In this document: positions 17,600 through 27,597 of the stretch, one piece after another
Numbering within the stretch: the stretch's first letter is position 1
Layout of the letters: each line of letters starts with the position of its first letter
Origin: Agrobacterium pusense
Lineage (GTDB): Bacteria; Pseudomonadota; Alphaproteobacteria; Rhizobiales; Rhizobiaceae
Assembly: GCF_900102105.1 (NCBI RefSeq)
Contig: NZ_FNBB01000018.1
Span: 1-52,175, forward strand
Direction: 5' to 3'
Length of the DNA: 52,175 bases
The notes under the pieces: generated by a model
Database searches by the model: none
The model's input: the letters and a program-made list of their open reading frames with translations, nothing else
Told to the model about the DNA's origin: nothing
Position numbers and translations under genes: made by a program

Positions 17600-19804
17600 A
17601 TGAAGTTCGATACACCCGCAACGACCAATCCGATCGACCAGCTGAAAATCGTCGGTCAGCCCGTTCACCGCATCGACGGTGAGCTCAAGACAACGGGGCG
17701 GGCCATGTACGCCTATGAGTGGCATGATCCGAACCTGGCCTATGCCTACGGTTACCCCGTCGGATCGACCATCGCCAAGGGCCGCATCATCTCGATGAAT
17801 ATCGAAGCTGCCGAACGCGCGCCGGGCGTGCTTGCCGTGGTAACGACGCTTGACGTCGGCAAAATTGAGAAGGGCAAGTACAATACTGCGATACTTTTCG
17901 GTGGCGATGAGATCCAGCACTATCATCAGGCGATTGCCGTGATCGTCGCCGAAACCTTCGAACAAGCCCGCGCAGCGGCAGCGCTAGTAAAGGTGGATTA
18001 CGCGGAAGAACAGGGTAGTTACGATCTCGCCGAGGCGATGGGTTCGGCAGTCAAGCCAAAAGACGCAGGCGGAGCTCCACCCGATACCGCCGTTGGAGAT
18101 TTCGAAGGGGCGTTCAAGTCCGCCGAGGTAACGTTGGACGAGACCTACACAACGCCGGACCAGTCGCATTCGATGATGGAGCCGAATGCCTCCATCGCCG
18201 CCTGGGATGGCGACGAGCTGACGGTCTGGACTTCCAGCCAGATGATCGACTGGTGGCGGTCCGACCTTGCAACGACGCTTGGTGTCGACAAGGAGAAAAT
18301 CCACCTCATGTCGCCGTTCATCGGCGGCGGCTTTGGCGGTAAGCTGTTCCTGCGTGCCGACGCTGTTCTGGCCGCGTTCGGCGCGAAGGCAGCAAGGCGG
18401 CCTGTAAAGGTGGCGCTGCCGAGGCCTTTCCTCGTCAACAACACGACGCATCGTCCAGCAACGATCCAGCGCATCCGCATTGGTGCAGCTCGCGATGGAA
18501 AAATAACGGCAATCGCCCATGAAAGCTGGTCGGGCGATCAGCCCGATGGCCAGCTTGAAACGGCTGCCATGCAGACGCGGCTTCTCTATGCCGGTGAAAA
18601 CCGCATGACGGCGATGCGGCTGGCGACGCTGCACCTTCCCGAGGGCAACGCCATGCGCGCACCCGGGGAGGCGCCCGGACTGATGGCGCTCGAGATCGCC
18701 ATCGACGAGATGGCCGAAAAGCTCGGAATGGACCCAGTGCAGTTCCGTATCCTCAACGACACACAAGTGGATCCGGAAAAGCCCGAACGTCCGTTTTCGC
18801 ATCGCGATCTCGTCGGTTGTCTCAAGCTCGGAGCAGAACGGTTCGGCTGGCCGGGGCAAGCTCAACCCGGCTCTCGTCGCGAAGGCAACTGGATGATCGG
18901 TTCCGGTGTTGCGGCTGCGTTCCGCAACAACCTTCTGGTGCCGTCGGGCGCTCGCGTCCGTCTGGACAAGGAAGGGGTCGTCACCGTCGAAACCGACATG
19001 ACGGACATAGGCACCGGGAGCTACACGATCATCGCCCAAACCGCGGCGGAAATGATGGGCCTACCGATTGATAAGGTCGCCGTGCAGCTTGGCGATTCTC
19101 GCTTTCCCGTATCTGCAGGCTCCGGCGGGCAGTTCGGCGCGAACTGCTCGACCTCAGGCGTCTACGCAGCCTGTGTCAAGCTTCGGGACGCTATTGTCAA
19201 GAAGCTCGGCTTCAACGAACAGGACGTCGTCTTCGAAGATGGTCAGGTCCGTTCCGGTTCGCGTTCGGTTCCGCTGGCCGAAGTGGCGGGTTCCGAAGGG
19301 CTCGTCGCCGAAGACACGGTCGAGTGGGAAAAGCTTTCAGACAGTCATCAGCAATCGACCTTCGGTGCGCATTTTGTGGAAGTGGGCGTCGACCTTGCCA
19401 CGGGCGAGACGCGGATTCGCCGGATGCTCGCGGTATGTGCCGCCGGCCGCATTCTCAATCCGATCACGGCCCGCAGCCAGGTGATTGGTGCGATGACGAT
19501 GGGCGCCGGTCTGGCGTTGTCAGAGGAACTTGCCGTCGACACCCGTCGCGGGTTTTTCGTCAACCACGACCTCGCTGGCTACGAGGTGCCGGTTCACGCG
19601 GACATCCCGTACCAGGAAGTCGTGTTCATGGATGAGACTGATCCAGTTTCCTCGCCAATGAAGGCGAAGGGTATTGGCGAACTCGGACTATGCGGAGTTT
19701 CGGCAGCGATCGCGAACGCGATTCATAACGCAACCGGCATCCGCCTGCGACACTATCCGATGACCTTGGACAAGCTTATTGGGGGCCTGCCAGACGTTGC
19801 GTAA
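17600..19804 (+). CDS. paoC: Periplasmic aldehyde oxidoreductase, molybdenum subunit PaoC
   Basis: This 734-residue molybdenum cofactor-binding subunit matches the length of E. coli PaoC (732) and the xanthine dehydrogenase large-chain fold. Visible landmarks are SPFIGGGFGGKLF (Mo-co binding), APGEAPGLMALE, SAGSGGQFGANCS and the catalytic-base region KGIGELGLCGVSAA, where the Glu of GELG activates the Mo-bound water. It should bind molybdopterin cytosine dinucleotide. No paoD-type MCD-insertion chaperone is found next to it, so maturation would need a gene elsewhere. Substrates are likely aromatic or aliphatic aldehydes. Confidence 0.95.
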   Translation: MKFDTPATTNPIDQLKIVGQPVHRIDGELKTTGRAMYAYEWHDPNLAYAYGYPVGSTIAKGRIISMNIEAAERAPGVLAVVTTLDVGKIEKGKYNTAILFGGDEIQHYHQAIAVIVAETFEQARAAAALVKVDYAEEQGSYDLAEAMGSAVKPKDAGGAPPDTAVGDFEGAFKSAEVTLDETYTTPDQSHSMMEPNASIAAWDGDELTVWTSSQMIDWWRSDLATTLGVDKEKIHLMSPFIGGGFGGKLFLRADAVLAAFGAKAARRPVKVALPRPFLVNNTTHRPATIQRIRIGAARDGKITAIAHESWSGDQPDGQLETAAMQTRLLYAGENRMTAMRLATLHLPEGNAMRAPGEAPGLMALEIAIDEMAEKLGMDPVQFRILNDTQVDPEKPERPFSHRDLVGCLKLGAERFGWPGQAQPGSRREGNWMIGSGVAAAFRNNLLVPSGARVRLDKEGVVTVETDMTDIGTGSYTIIAQTAAEMMGLPIDKVAVQLGDSRFPVSAGSGGQFGANCSTSGVYAACVKLRDAIVKKLGFNEQDVVFEDGQVRSGSRSVPLAEVAGSEGLVAEDTVEWEKLSDSHQQSTFGAHFVEVGVDLATGETRIRRMLAVCAAGRILNPITARSQVIGAMTMGAGLALSEELAVDTRRGFFVNHDLAGYEVPVHADIPYQEVVFMDETDPVSSPMKAKGIGELGLCGVSAAIANAIHNATGIRLRHYPMTLDKLIGGLPDVA

Positions 19805-20173
19805 CTGCGCCATGCCCCCGGAATTCGCCATGCTCAAGCCGCTTGGCGTACAGGCGCACGCCGCTGCGTAGGCTCTGAAATCGGCATATGTCCCAAGCCC
19901 TCTGTTCAGGTTCAACATCGTCAATCACAAGATGATCCGGAAGGCGGGGTCAAAACGACGCTTATTTTCCTGCCAGTGGGCGCGTGGGTAGATTTGCCAG
20001 GACACGCGCGCTCGTCATCAATGGTTCGCCCTACGTCGCCGCCTGATTGATTGCCGAGACAACAGTTCGAATTCTCAGCGTACTCCATGGCGTGCTTGCG
20101 TCGCTAACGGTCGCAGTGCAAAGCCGCAGTCCGGAAACCGTCATGCGGATGATGTCGCTCAACGTCTGGGCAG
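19805..20173. other. Intergenic region between paoC and enolase gene
   Basis: The 369-bp stretch separates the converging paoC and enolase-type genes. No gene or RNA is recognised. Short protein-like frames occur (minus strand near 19830-19930 and plus strand near 19908-19992) but lack starts and known motifs, so they may be decayed coding sequence. Confidence 0.4.
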
Positions 20174-21421
20174 TCACCACCGGGGCACGCGACGTTCGTA
20201 ATCTGGTTCAAAGAGCTTCATGTAGGCCGTGTCGTCTCGCTCTTTCATGGCCGTCTGTTCGTACAAACCAGCGAATATTGATAGTTTGTGTCGATCTAAC
20301 GAGATCCCCAATCCTGGATTCTTTGGCACCTCCAGGCTGCCGCGTTCGAAGACAAAAGGGACTCCTTCAGTCACATCAACACCAGTCCAAGGAAAATGCG
20401 TATCGCAGTCGTAGCTTAGATTGGGTGTCGCCGCAGCGACATGGGTCATAGCAGCGAGCGTGATCCCGAGATGCGAGTTGGAGTGCATCGACACTCCGAG
20501 CCCCAATGTCTCGCAGATTTTGCCGAGATGCGTTGAAGCACGAAGACCGCCCCAATAGTGATGATCGGACAAGACGATTTGAACGGCGTTCTTTCGGAAG
20601 GCTCGAGCAATCTGGTCAAACTCAAGGACGATCATGTTGGTGGCGAGCGGAATTGACGTCGCCGCTGCGACCTGTGCCATCTGGTCCATACCGATGACAG
20701 GATCTTCGAGATACTCCAGAACGCCTTCCAATTTGCGCGCTATGTAGATAGCGGTGTCGATGGTCCACCCCCCATTGGGGTCGATCCGCAAAGGGTGATC
20801 TGGAAAGGCTTCGCGCAGTTTCAGCATCGTCTCGATTTCGAGATCGGGATGCAAAACACCCCCTTTGAGCTTCAGTGACTGGAAACCGTATTTATCCACC
20901 ATCCGTCGGGCTTCCCCGACCATCTGGTCTGGCGTCAGCACTTCCCCCCATTCGTCCGGTTCTTCTCCAATATGAGCGGCGAATTTGAAAAACAGATAGG
21001 CGCTGAAGGGAACCCTGTCGCGAACCGCACCACCAAGCAGGTCACACACCGGTCGCCCGAGCAGCTTGCCCTGAATATCGAGGCATGGAACTTCAAACGC
21101 CGAGGCGACAACGTCCGTCAGTTTGTGGTCGGCAACGGCGCTTTTTGCATTGATGCCACCACCACCTGGCAAAGCGGCAAGGACCCGTGCCTTCAATTCG
21201 TGAAGGTGAAACGGATCGAGACCGATCAATGATGGAGCCGCACATCTTAGACCGTCCAGTGCTTTGATACTCCCGTAGCTCTCTCCCAAACCAACGGTGC
21301 CGTCATCACAGGTGACTTCAATGATGGTTCTCAGGGCGTGAGGCTGGTGAACACCCTTGCAGTTCAGCAATGGTTTGTCGGGAATGGCAACCGGCGTTAG
21401 CTGAATGTCGGCGATACGCAT
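20174..21421 (-). CDS. Enolase-superfamily dehydratase (glucarate dehydratase-like)
   Basis: This 415-residue protein has the enolase-superfamily N-terminal capping domain and TIM-barrel. The catalytic KxK pair is Lys184-x-Lys186 in SLKLKGG, as in glucarate dehydratase. Metal ligands are expected at Asp214 (RIDPNGGW) and Glu239 (YLEDP), with the SDHHYWGG and MHSNSH segments giving the remaining ligand and base. It probably dehydrates an acid sugar (aldarate or uronate-derived). It is the last gene of the alginate operon, eight bases after the isomerase stop. The ATG at 21421 has AGGAG upstream. The substrate need not be glucarate, since GlucD-related proteins vary. Confidence 0.87.
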   Translation of the reverse strand: MRIADIQLTPVAIPDKPLLNCKGVHQPHALRTIIEVTCDDGTVGLGESYGSIKALDGLRCAAPSLIGLDPFHLHELKARVLAALPGGGGINAKSAVADHKLTDVVASAFEVPCLDIQGKLLGRPVCDLLGGAVRDRVPFSAYLFFKFAAHIGEEPDEWGEVLTPDQMVGEARRMVDKYGFQSLKLKGGVLHPDLEIETMLKLREAFPDHPLRIDPNGGWTIDTAIYIARKLEGVLEYLEDPVIGMDQMAQVAAATSIPLATNMIVLEFDQIARAFRKNAVQIVLSDHHYWGGLRASTHLGKICETLGLGVSMHSNSHLGITLAAMTHVAAATPNLSYDCDTHFPWTGVDVTEGVPFVFERGSLEVPKNPGLGISLDRHKLSIFAGLYEQTAMKERDDTAYMKLFEPDYERRVPRW

Positions 21422-21429
21422 AAGTACTC

Positions 21430-22215
21430 CTATCGCCACCAGGCGCGCGCTGCGATCAACGCGTCATCCAGACGTGGCAGTTCGGGATGCCAGTGGCGCT
21501 CCCATTCGAGACTGAGAGGGAGGTGTCGGTCATTCGATCCGACAAACGACAGAAGATCCGCCATGGGGAAGTTACCCTGGCCTGGAAGCACGTAATGGCG
21601 TCGGCCGTCGTCTCCCATCTTGCTGTCCTTGACATGTAAATGAACGACATTGTCGACAATATCAGGCCAAAGGCGCTTGATATCGGAACCCTTGGCCCAG
21701 GTGTGATGGGTGTCCCATAATATCAGGGCATTTGGCACAAGCCTGATGAAGGTAGAGAGTTGCGTTGCATCCGCTAGAGCATCATGGGTTTCGATCATCA
21801 GATCGACATTCAGCCCCCGTGATTGCCGGTCGACCTGCCATTGATCGAGCACTGCACCTGCACGTGTCATCTCGCCGGTCGTCAACCGATTTCCGCCGTC
21901 AAATATCCTGAGATGTGCAATGCCTGCCGCTTCCGCCCACGCAATGAAGGGCTCAACGGCAGACATATCGTCGCTATCAAACAACCGGATCGATGTATTG
22001 AGGGCCGTGACCTTGAGGTCACGTTGCGCCAGAAACGCAGCAAAGATTGAAGGGCTGCCAAACTCACCCTCCAGTGCCGAAATCAGGTCGACGGAACCGC
22101 AAAGCGTGCGCAATTCCACGGACGAAATACCGTGCCGTTTCGCCAGGTCAGCGGTTTCATGCAGGTTGAGTTCAGAGCAGCCAAGCGTGGAAAAACAATA
22201 GTTGAAAGCCCTCAT
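21430..22215 (-). CDS. Sugar phosphate isomerase/epimerase (AP endonuclease 2-type TIM barrel)
   Basis: This 261-residue TIM-barrel protein of the xylose-isomerase-like/AP_endonuc_2 superfamily has metal-site segments DLMIETHDALAD (Glu), ILWDTHHTW (Asp, His) and HLHVKDSKMG (His), with a final SLEWERHWHPEL Glu. Members isomerise or epimerise keto/hydroxy sugars and some act as dehydratases on inositol-like or acid sugars. It overlaps the dehydrogenase upstream by four bases (ATGA), a sign of coupled translation. In this operon it likely handles an oxidised sugar acid intermediate; no exact reaction can be named. Confidence 0.85.
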   Translation of the reverse strand: MRAFNYCFSTLGCSELNLHETADLAKRHGISSVELRTLCGSVDLISALEGEFGSPSIFAAFLAQRDLKVTALNTSIRLFDSDDMSAVEPFIAWAEAAGIAHLRIFDGGNRLTTGEMTRAGAVLDQWQVDRQSRGLNVDLMIETHDALADATQLSTFIRLVPNALILWDTHHTWAKGSDIKRLWPDIVDNVVHLHVKDSKMGDDGRRHYVLPGQGNFPMADLLSFVGSNDRHLPLSLEWERHWHPELPRLDDALIAARAWWR

Positions 22216-23246
22216 GCCATGCGCTCCATGTCATGTTTGCGAACGGGGTAGAGCGGTGGAAGACCCGCAACAAAGCGCTCGATTTCAGTGATTGCGACAT
22301 CAGAAAGCGCGCGCAATTCATTGCCCAACGCACCGGCGATGTGTGGGGTCAGCACGACATTCGGCAAGTCGTAAAACGGGCTGTCGACCGGTAGCGGTTC
22401 GGGTTCCGGCGTATCGATCAGGATCCGCAGGCGACCGGATCGCGCCTCTGATAACAGTGCTTCGTGATCGACCAGCCAGCCACGCGCCGTATTGATGAAC
22501 ACCGTATGGTCGGCCATCAACGCAAGCTCTTGCGCACCAATCATGTGACGGGTTTGCGGCAGGATCGGTGCATGCAGCGAGACGATGTCGGACCATGCGA
22601 GAAGCGTATGCAGTTCCATTTTTGTCGAGCCAAGTTCCGTTGCCTCAACCGCGGACAGGAATGGGTCATAAACGCCGATTTCGAAACGGCCCCGTGTCAG
22701 CATATCGATGACCAGTCGCCCGATGCGGGAGGCACCGACAATGCCGACCTTGCGGGAATAGCTTCCAAGCCAGGGCAGGTTCATGCCACGGCGGCTGCCA
22801 AACCCACCGGTGCCGCGCTCAGCCCGGTGTTCATCTCGCAGGCGAAACACGTCCTTGCTGCACATGATGATGGCCGCATAGGTAAATTCCGCCACCGGCA
22901 CGGCCATGGCAGGCGCTGCGGTTGTCACCAGAATATTGGAGTTGTCCCAGAATTCAGCAGGCGCGACGACGCGAACGGATGATGCCGCATAGGCCAACAT
23001 CTTGAGGTTAGGTGCTCGGGCAAGGCGTTCTTTTGTCAGCGAAGGTGTCCCCCAGGCCGCCAGCAGAATGTCGGCCTCGGCCAAAGCCCGGCGACCTTCC
23101 TCCGTGTCGAAGTCCGTATAGGGAAATCCGTCAACGATATCGGTCACCGCATTCAGTCGCGCCCATTCGCGCGCGCCGAAAAACCCTTGCGGAAGCTCGC
23201 TGCGCATGGCGATCAGCAGCTTCGGCTTTCCACCACCCTTGCTCAT
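22212..23246 (-). CDS. D-2-hydroxyacid dehydrogenase family protein
   Basis: This 344-residue NAD(P)-dependent dehydrogenase of the D-isomer 2-hydroxyacid family has a nucleotide-binding motif (VGIVGASRIGRLV), a substrate Arg in NTARGWLVDHEAL, the catalytic Glu in DTPEPEPLP and the catalytic His in LTPHIAGALGNE. The first Gly-rich motif is GASRIG rather than GxGxxG, a variant that occurs in some sugar-acid members. The ATG at 23246 overlaps the stop of the SGNH hydrolase gene (ATGA), so it is preferred over 23252. The context suggests oxidation or reduction of a sugar-derived 2-oxo acid. Confidence 0.88.
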   Translation of the reverse strand: MSKGGGKPKLLIAMRSELPQGFFGAREWARLNAVTDIVDGFPYTDFDTEEGRRALAEADILLAAWGTPSLTKERLARAPNLKMLAYAASSVRVVAPAEFWDNSNILVTTAAPAMAVPVAEFTYAAIIMCSKDVFRLRDEHRAERGTGGFGSRRGMNLPWLGSYSRKVGIVGASRIGRLVIDMLTRGRFEIGVYDPFLSAVEATELGSTKMELHTLLAWSDIVSLHAPILPQTRHMIGAQELALMADHTVFINTARGWLVDHEALLSEARSGRLRILIDTPEPEPLPVDSPFYDLPNVVLTPHIAGALGNELRALSDVAITEIERFVAGLPPLYPVRKHDMERMA

Positions 23247-24412
23247 GCACACACCGGACTTGAAACGGGCCGTACATCAATGCGCGCAATATCGATGCTG
23301 ATCGGCTTTGAACCAGCCTGCAGCAGGACATCAAGATATAGCTCCGGCGGTGCAGCACCCGGCCGGAGTTTTAACGGCGGCGTCCGCAAAGCACCTTTCC
23401 AATGTGTATCAGGGAAGGGGAATACTGAGCCGTCTTCGGCACGAAAGGGACTTAGCGCACATGCCTCTTGCCCTTCCTCGGCAATATCTTTCAAACGTAG
23501 TGTTACGCCGAGAATGCCTGAATGCGCTGGCACGTCGATATCGCAGATTGCCTCAACCCAGTTACCGGTTCCAGGATGCACAATCTGCCCACCAAGACGG
23601 TGGCTTTGCTCCAAGCTCTCTGTCAGAGTTTTCGCGGACATTTCGGTTGCCAGATTGCCGGTCGGGTTGTTGACGGCGTCGAAACGATCATCTCTTGGCA
23701 AAACGCGGTCTGCCGCACGCGGCACAATGTTTGCGAGATAGCCTGCCAGCAGCTTGCCGACGGCAAAGGCACCGCGCACCGAAAAATGCGTTCCATCGTC
23801 GGAGTAACCGGGATAGGGCTCTCCAAACTCGCTGTTCGGATCGACCCATGCTGCGTTCCAGTCGAATACATGGCAATTGGCGTGACTGGCGGCAAATTCA
23901 GCACTCTGGCGATTGATCCAGTGTGCCTTTGCGCGTTCGGAGCCATGCGCCGGCCATTTACCCACGCCACGCGCCAGAATGGGCAGCAGAACGACCGTCT
24001 TTCCAGCCGCCAGTAAAGTGGACGCAATCCGTGCTCTGGTATCTGCAATTGTCTGGCGCGTTTCCACCATCATATCGTTGGTGCCGGCATCCAGCAGGAT
24101 CAGATCGAAATCTGATTGCAGCAATCGCGGCAGTCGTCGTTCGATTTCGATCGCCTTCTGGCCAGAGACACCGAAGTTGAGGCCGGCAAAAAACCGGCTG
24201 ACGCCCGGCCGATTGCTCGGCTCCCAGCCCGCTGGCACCGATGGATCGTGATGGACCGGGCAATGCAGCCTGCCGTGAGACAGAACCTCGGCCCAGCTCA
24301 TCCAGCCGCGTGCCGATGTCGCAAGCATCCTGGCATCGCCAATGTGGTTTTGCTGGACGAGCGACGTGCCAAGAATGGCAACGCGGCTCGCTCTCGGTAA
24401 CGATACGGACAT
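23243..24412 (-). CDS. SGNH/GDSL-type hydrolase with C-terminal accessory domain
   Basis: This 389-residue protein has the SGNH esterase blocks: ILGTSLVQ (nucleophile Ser16 in block I, GTS in place of GDS), LNFGVSGQ (Gly, block II), LLDAGTND (Asn, block III) and SDDGTHFSVRG (Asp/His, block V). The last 130 residues form an all-beta region resembling a carbohydrate-associated domain. No signal peptide is seen, so it should act in the cytoplasm. In the alginate operon a role in removing O-acetyl groups from imported oligo-alginate is plausible, since bacterial alginate is acetylated. This is inference. Confidence 0.85.
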   Translation of the reverse strand: MSVSLPRASRVAILGTSLVQQNHIGDARMLATSARGWMSWAEVLSHGRLHCPVHHDPSVPAGWEPSNRPGVSRFFAGLNFGVSGQKAIEIERRLPRLLQSDFDLILLDAGTNDMMVETRQTIADTRARIASTLLAAGKTVVLLPILARGVGKWPAHGSERAKAHWINRQSAEFAASHANCHVFDWNAAWVDPNSEFGEPYPGYSDDGTHFSVRGAFAVGKLLAGYLANIVPRAADRVLPRDDRFDAVNNPTGNLATEMSAKTLTESLEQSHRLGGQIVHPGTGNWVEAICDIDVPAHSGILGVTLRLKDIAEEGQEACALSPFRAEDGSVFPFPDTHWKGALRTPPLKLRPGAAPPELYLDVLLQAGSKPISIDIARIDVRPVSSPVCA

Positions 24413-24427
24413 GGTTTTACCAGGATA

Positions 24428-25177
24428 TCAGGAGAACAGGACGCCGCCATTGATGTCGTAGCAGGCACCAGTGATGTAAGCGGCATCATCAGATGCAAGG
24501 AAGGCCACCAGACCGGCAACGTCCTCACTCGATCCTTCGCGCTTCAACGAAGTCGCACCGGCCACTTTTTCACGTACTTCGGGTTTGGTGAAGGTGTCGT
24601 GGAACGTGGTCGAGATCATGCCCGGGCAAACTGCGTTGACGCGAATATTGGGACCAACTTCCTTGGCGAGACCACGTGTGAAGGTCATTACCGCACCCTT
24701 GGATGTCGCATAAGCCAGGGCGCCGGGACCGCCGCCGTCACGACCGGCTTGCGACGAGAAGGTCACGATGGAACCGCCTTTTGTCATCTTCGGCACGGCT
24801 GCCTTGGCGATGAGGAAAAGCGACGTTAGATTGACATCAAGAACCTGATGCCAGAAAGCTTCGTCCATATCGGCCAGAGATTTCCGGGCAATCAGACCGC
24901 CTGCCACATGCACCAGACCGTGAATGTCTCCGAACTTGTCGGTCGCACCGGAAATCGCAACCTCTACATCGGCCGCCTTGGTGAGATCGGCCTTGATGGC
25001 CAGTGCCTCGCCACCGAGCTTCTTGATCTCGGAAACGGCCGATACTGCACCTTCCGCCGCGCCGTTATAGGTCAGCACAACATTGGCGCCTTCCCGAGCA
25101 AACCGGATAGCGCATGCGCGACCAATATCACGACCTGCGCCTGCGACGACGACCGTTTTGTTTTTGAAACGTAGCAT
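24428..25177 (-). CDS. SDR family oxidoreductase, probable DEH reductase
   Basis: This 249-residue classical SDR has GAGRDIGRA as the cofactor loop, the VHVAGG segment at the NNAG position, active-site Ser in [11 protein letters not shown] and the YxxxK pair in LAYATSKGA. It ends with [11 protein letters not shown]. It sits directly downstream of the PL15 exo-alginate lyase, 19 bases away. In characterised alginate degraders an SDR reduces the lyase product 4-deoxy-5-hexoseulose uronate (DEH) to 2-keto-3-deoxygluconate, so this is the likely role. The ATG at 25177 follows GAGG and fits the family start; the longer open frame upstream is not used. Confidence 0.88.
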   Translation of the reverse strand: MLRFKNKTVVVAGAGRDIGRACAIRFAREGANVVLTYNGAAEGAVSAVSEIKKLGGEALAIKADLTKAADVEVAISGATDKFGDIHGLVHVAGGLIARKSLADMDEAFWHQVLDVNLTSLFLIAKAAVPKMTKGGSIVTFSSQAGRDGGGPGALAYATSKGAVMTFTRGLAKEVGPNIRVNAVCPGMISTTFHDTFTKPEVREKVAGATSLKREGSSEDVAGLVAFLASDDAAYITGACYDINGGVLFS

Positions 25178-25196
25178 TATGGAAACCTCGTATTGA

Positions 25197-27527
25197 TTAG
25201 AACTGCTTGGCAAGAGAGAGTTTGAAGCGCTCGTCATCGACATCGCTGAAGTAGATGTCCGTCGAGAAACCCTGATCATCGATGAAATTGAAAATACGCT
25301 TGGGTTCGCTCAGGATGTAAGGCACCAGAAGAGTGACCAGACGGTGCCGCGTTGCTGCCGGCACGGTCGCGCAAACGTGGTGATGAATTTCGAGCCCTTC
25401 AAATTCCTTCGGGTCGATACCCTGGAAACCTTCAACGGCGGAAATCTGCGGTGCGCCAGAGGATGAATAAACAAACTGGCCGTAGAAGCCGGCTTTTTTG
25501 CCGGTGTAACGAAAACTGGAACGGCCGGTCTGGGGGGCACCGATCGTGTGGCAAAGCCATTGCAGTTCCTGTGGCTCACTGCACTCAACCTCATCGACGA
25601 ACACAAAATAGCTGTCGTTGACGAAATGGATTTCTCGCTCTGCCTTGAGCACCAACGGGTTTGCAACCTGATAGGCCGCCGTTGCATCGCCGACGATTTT
25701 GATATGGCCAGGTTGCTCGTCTACCGAGACAATACGCCCGGCTGCACGCCGCGCCAGCGCCTTGTCCTTTTCGGCATATTGGCCTTTGCCACCGATCAGC
25801 ACCGCATTTTTTGACCGGGTCTGACGGCGCCAGTTCACATGCATCTGTGAATTGAAGGCAACGTAATGACCGGATTGGATCGCGAGGTCTTCGCCGTAGG
25901 CGTAAAGCACAAAGGCGTTCTGATCGCCGTGGCTGTGGCTCAGCGAACCGTAGGGACTGGACTTGAATACGAATTGCAGATGCCGGTCCGGATCTTCCAT
26001 GTGTTTCTGGATTGTCACCCAGCCAATATCGTTGAACACGGAAAGGGCTGGAAGATCGGTCGGCGCAACGGCCGCCACCTGCTGGTAATCGTGACGATAA
26101 ACGAGATCGTCGAAATTCAGGTCCCACCAGCCGTAATTGTAGAAGGCCATTTCTGTGCCGGTGGCATCCTGCTTAATGCGATCGAAATACCATTGGTAAT
26201 GGCCATTGCCGGTCACACCAGCAAACTGGCGCACATTGTAACCAACCTTCAGACCGGGCAGATCGCCCATGGTGGAATCGTCACCAAAATTGGCGCGACG
26301 TGTTCCGGGCGCCTTGGTGTAGAGAGGGAACCGGCCGGTGTTCTGGAAGAAGGGGCGCTGATAGAGATCGTAACCGATATAGGACCGGATCAGGTTGGCC
26401 GCTTCAATCAGATAGGCCATGCCAGTCATCCAGTAGTGCGGACCTTCGGCCCAACCACCATCGGTGCCAGCCCATGGAGAATAAAGTGTCGACAGGAACT
26501 CAACCGTATAGTCGAGCCATTCGCCGCCTTCGTCGCTTTCACCCAGCAATGAAATGCAGGCAGGTGTCAGCACGGCAGACAGGGAGCGTACTGCGTGGCT
26601 GTCATAGGGGAAGACGTGGATACGCGCATGCGAGATCACATGGTCAGCGACCTCACGCGTACGGCGCAGCAGAACGGCTTTGACCGTTTCGCGCTCTTTC
26701 GCACTCAGATGGTCGTAAAGCCAGTCATATCCCCAGGCCAGTGCAACAACGACACGAAAGGCGGCTTCATCATTATAGGCGCGGGAGGTCGGGCCAGACG
26801 GATCCCAGCCCGCCACGGTCAGCAGCCAGTCACGCGACCTGTCGAGCAGGTCTTCCCGCCCCAGAACACGTCCCGCAATCGCCAGATGGCGAATGGCATA
26901 AATCACTTCCTGGCAATCAATATACATTTGCCGCCACAAGGTCGCGACGCGGACATTGTTGGGGTAGGGTTTCGGTTCCAGGATGATCGGCCGGTCCAGC
27001 CAGGGCTGGACAGATTTTTCGAAAAAGTCAGACCACCCGCAATGATCGGCATCCTTAGCAACAGCAGCCGAGAAAGCTTTCAACTGGTCGCCATTCAGCC
27101 AGAGCCTTGGATGGCTCGTATGGGCGGCGGCACGTCGCGCCGCCCGGCCGGGTAACGGGGTTTTTGGCAATGCGGCAGTGATTTCGAAGCCCCGCGCCTT
27201 GCTCCAGTTGGAAAGAGGTTGCCGTGCATTCTGGTCCCAGAGCGCGTAGCTCCAGTGATAGTGGCCATCCTCCAGCGCCACGTCTGGGGTGAAGAAATTC
27301 CAAGCCAGATCTTCAAACACAGTTGTCTGTGCGTCAGGGAAATTGGGGTCAGTCGAGATGCGCAGCACATAGCGCGCACCATCATCAATATCGGGAAGCC
27401 AGGAAAAACGTGGGGGATTTTCGGTAGGCGGTAATTGCTCACTCGGCATGTAGCCAATGGTCAGGGAACCTGGGCGCGGTTCATCGAGATGAGCTTGTCT
27501 GGCAATCGCCGAGGCAGAGGGACGCAT
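25197..27527 (-). CDS. Exo-type oligoalginate lyase, PL15 (heparinase II/III-like)
   Basis: This 776-residue protein matches the crystallographically studied Atu3025 exo-alginate lyase in length and most of its sequence. The residues reported as key are at the same numbers: Arg199 (ATLWR), His311 (PYDSH), Tyr365 (GPHY) and His531 (SLSH). Domains are an N-terminal beta-sandwich, the alpha/alpha barrel and C-terminal beta-sheets. It has no signal peptide and acts in the cytoplasm, releasing unsaturated monouronates from imported oligo- or polyalginate by beta-elimination. These become DEH. It lies between the importer and the SDR in one operon. Confidence 0.97.
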   Translation of the reverse strand: MRPSASAIARQAHLDEPRPGSLTIGYMPSEQLPPTENPPRFSWLPDIDDGARYVLRISTDPNFPDAQTTVFEDLAWNFFTPDVALEDGHYHWSYALWDQNARQPLSNWSKARGFEITAALPKTPLPGRAARRAAAHTSHPRLWLNGDQLKAFSAAVAKDADHCGWSDFFEKSVQPWLDRPIILEPKPYPNNVRVATLWRQMYIDCQEVIYAIRHLAIAGRVLGREDLLDRSRDWLLTVAGWDPSGPTSRAYNDEAAFRVVVALAWGYDWLYDHLSAKERETVKAVLLRRTREVADHVISHARIHVFPYDSHAVRSLSAVLTPACISLLGESDEGGEWLDYTVEFLSTLYSPWAGTDGGWAEGPHYWMTGMAYLIEAANLIRSYIGYDLYQRPFFQNTGRFPLYTKAPGTRRANFGDDSTMGDLPGLKVGYNVRQFAGVTGNGHYQWYFDRIKQDATGTEMAFYNYGWWDLNFDDLVYRHDYQQVAAVAPTDLPALSVFNDIGWVTIQKHMEDPDRHLQFVFKSSPYGSLSHSHGDQNAFVLYAYGEDLAIQSGHYVAFNSQMHVNWRRQTRSKNAVLIGGKGQYAEKDKALARRAAGRIVSVDEQPGHIKIVGDATAAYQVANPLVLKAEREIHFVNDSYFVFVDEVECSEPQELQWLCHTIGAPQTGRSSFRYTGKKAGFYGQFVYSSSGAPQISAVEGFQGIDPKEFEGLEIHHHVCATVPAATRHRLVTLLVPYILSEPKRIFNFIDDQGFSTDIYFSDVDDERFKLSLAKQF

Positions 27528-27560
27528 TGCGCTCTAACTCCTATAAGAACAAAGAGAGGA

Positions 27561-27584
27561 GATGGCGGCGACAGGGCCGCCATC
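27561..27584 (-). repeat. Stem-loop between binding-protein and lyase genes
   Basis: A 9-bp perfect stem, GATGGCGGC (27561-27569) / GCCGCCATC (27576-27584), with a 6-nt loop sits in the 70-bp gap after the AlgQ-like gene in transcript direction. It is followed by a CT-rich stretch with few Ts, so it may cause partial termination or protect the 3' end of the binding-protein mRNA. Confidence 0.6.
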
Positions 27585-27597
27585 ACAATAGCCTGAT

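Noticed and set aside
17984..19039. Minus-strand open frame of about 350 codons inside paoC
   Set aside because: It has low-complexity antisense character and no motif, and it lies wholly within the well-conserved molybdenum subunit gene.
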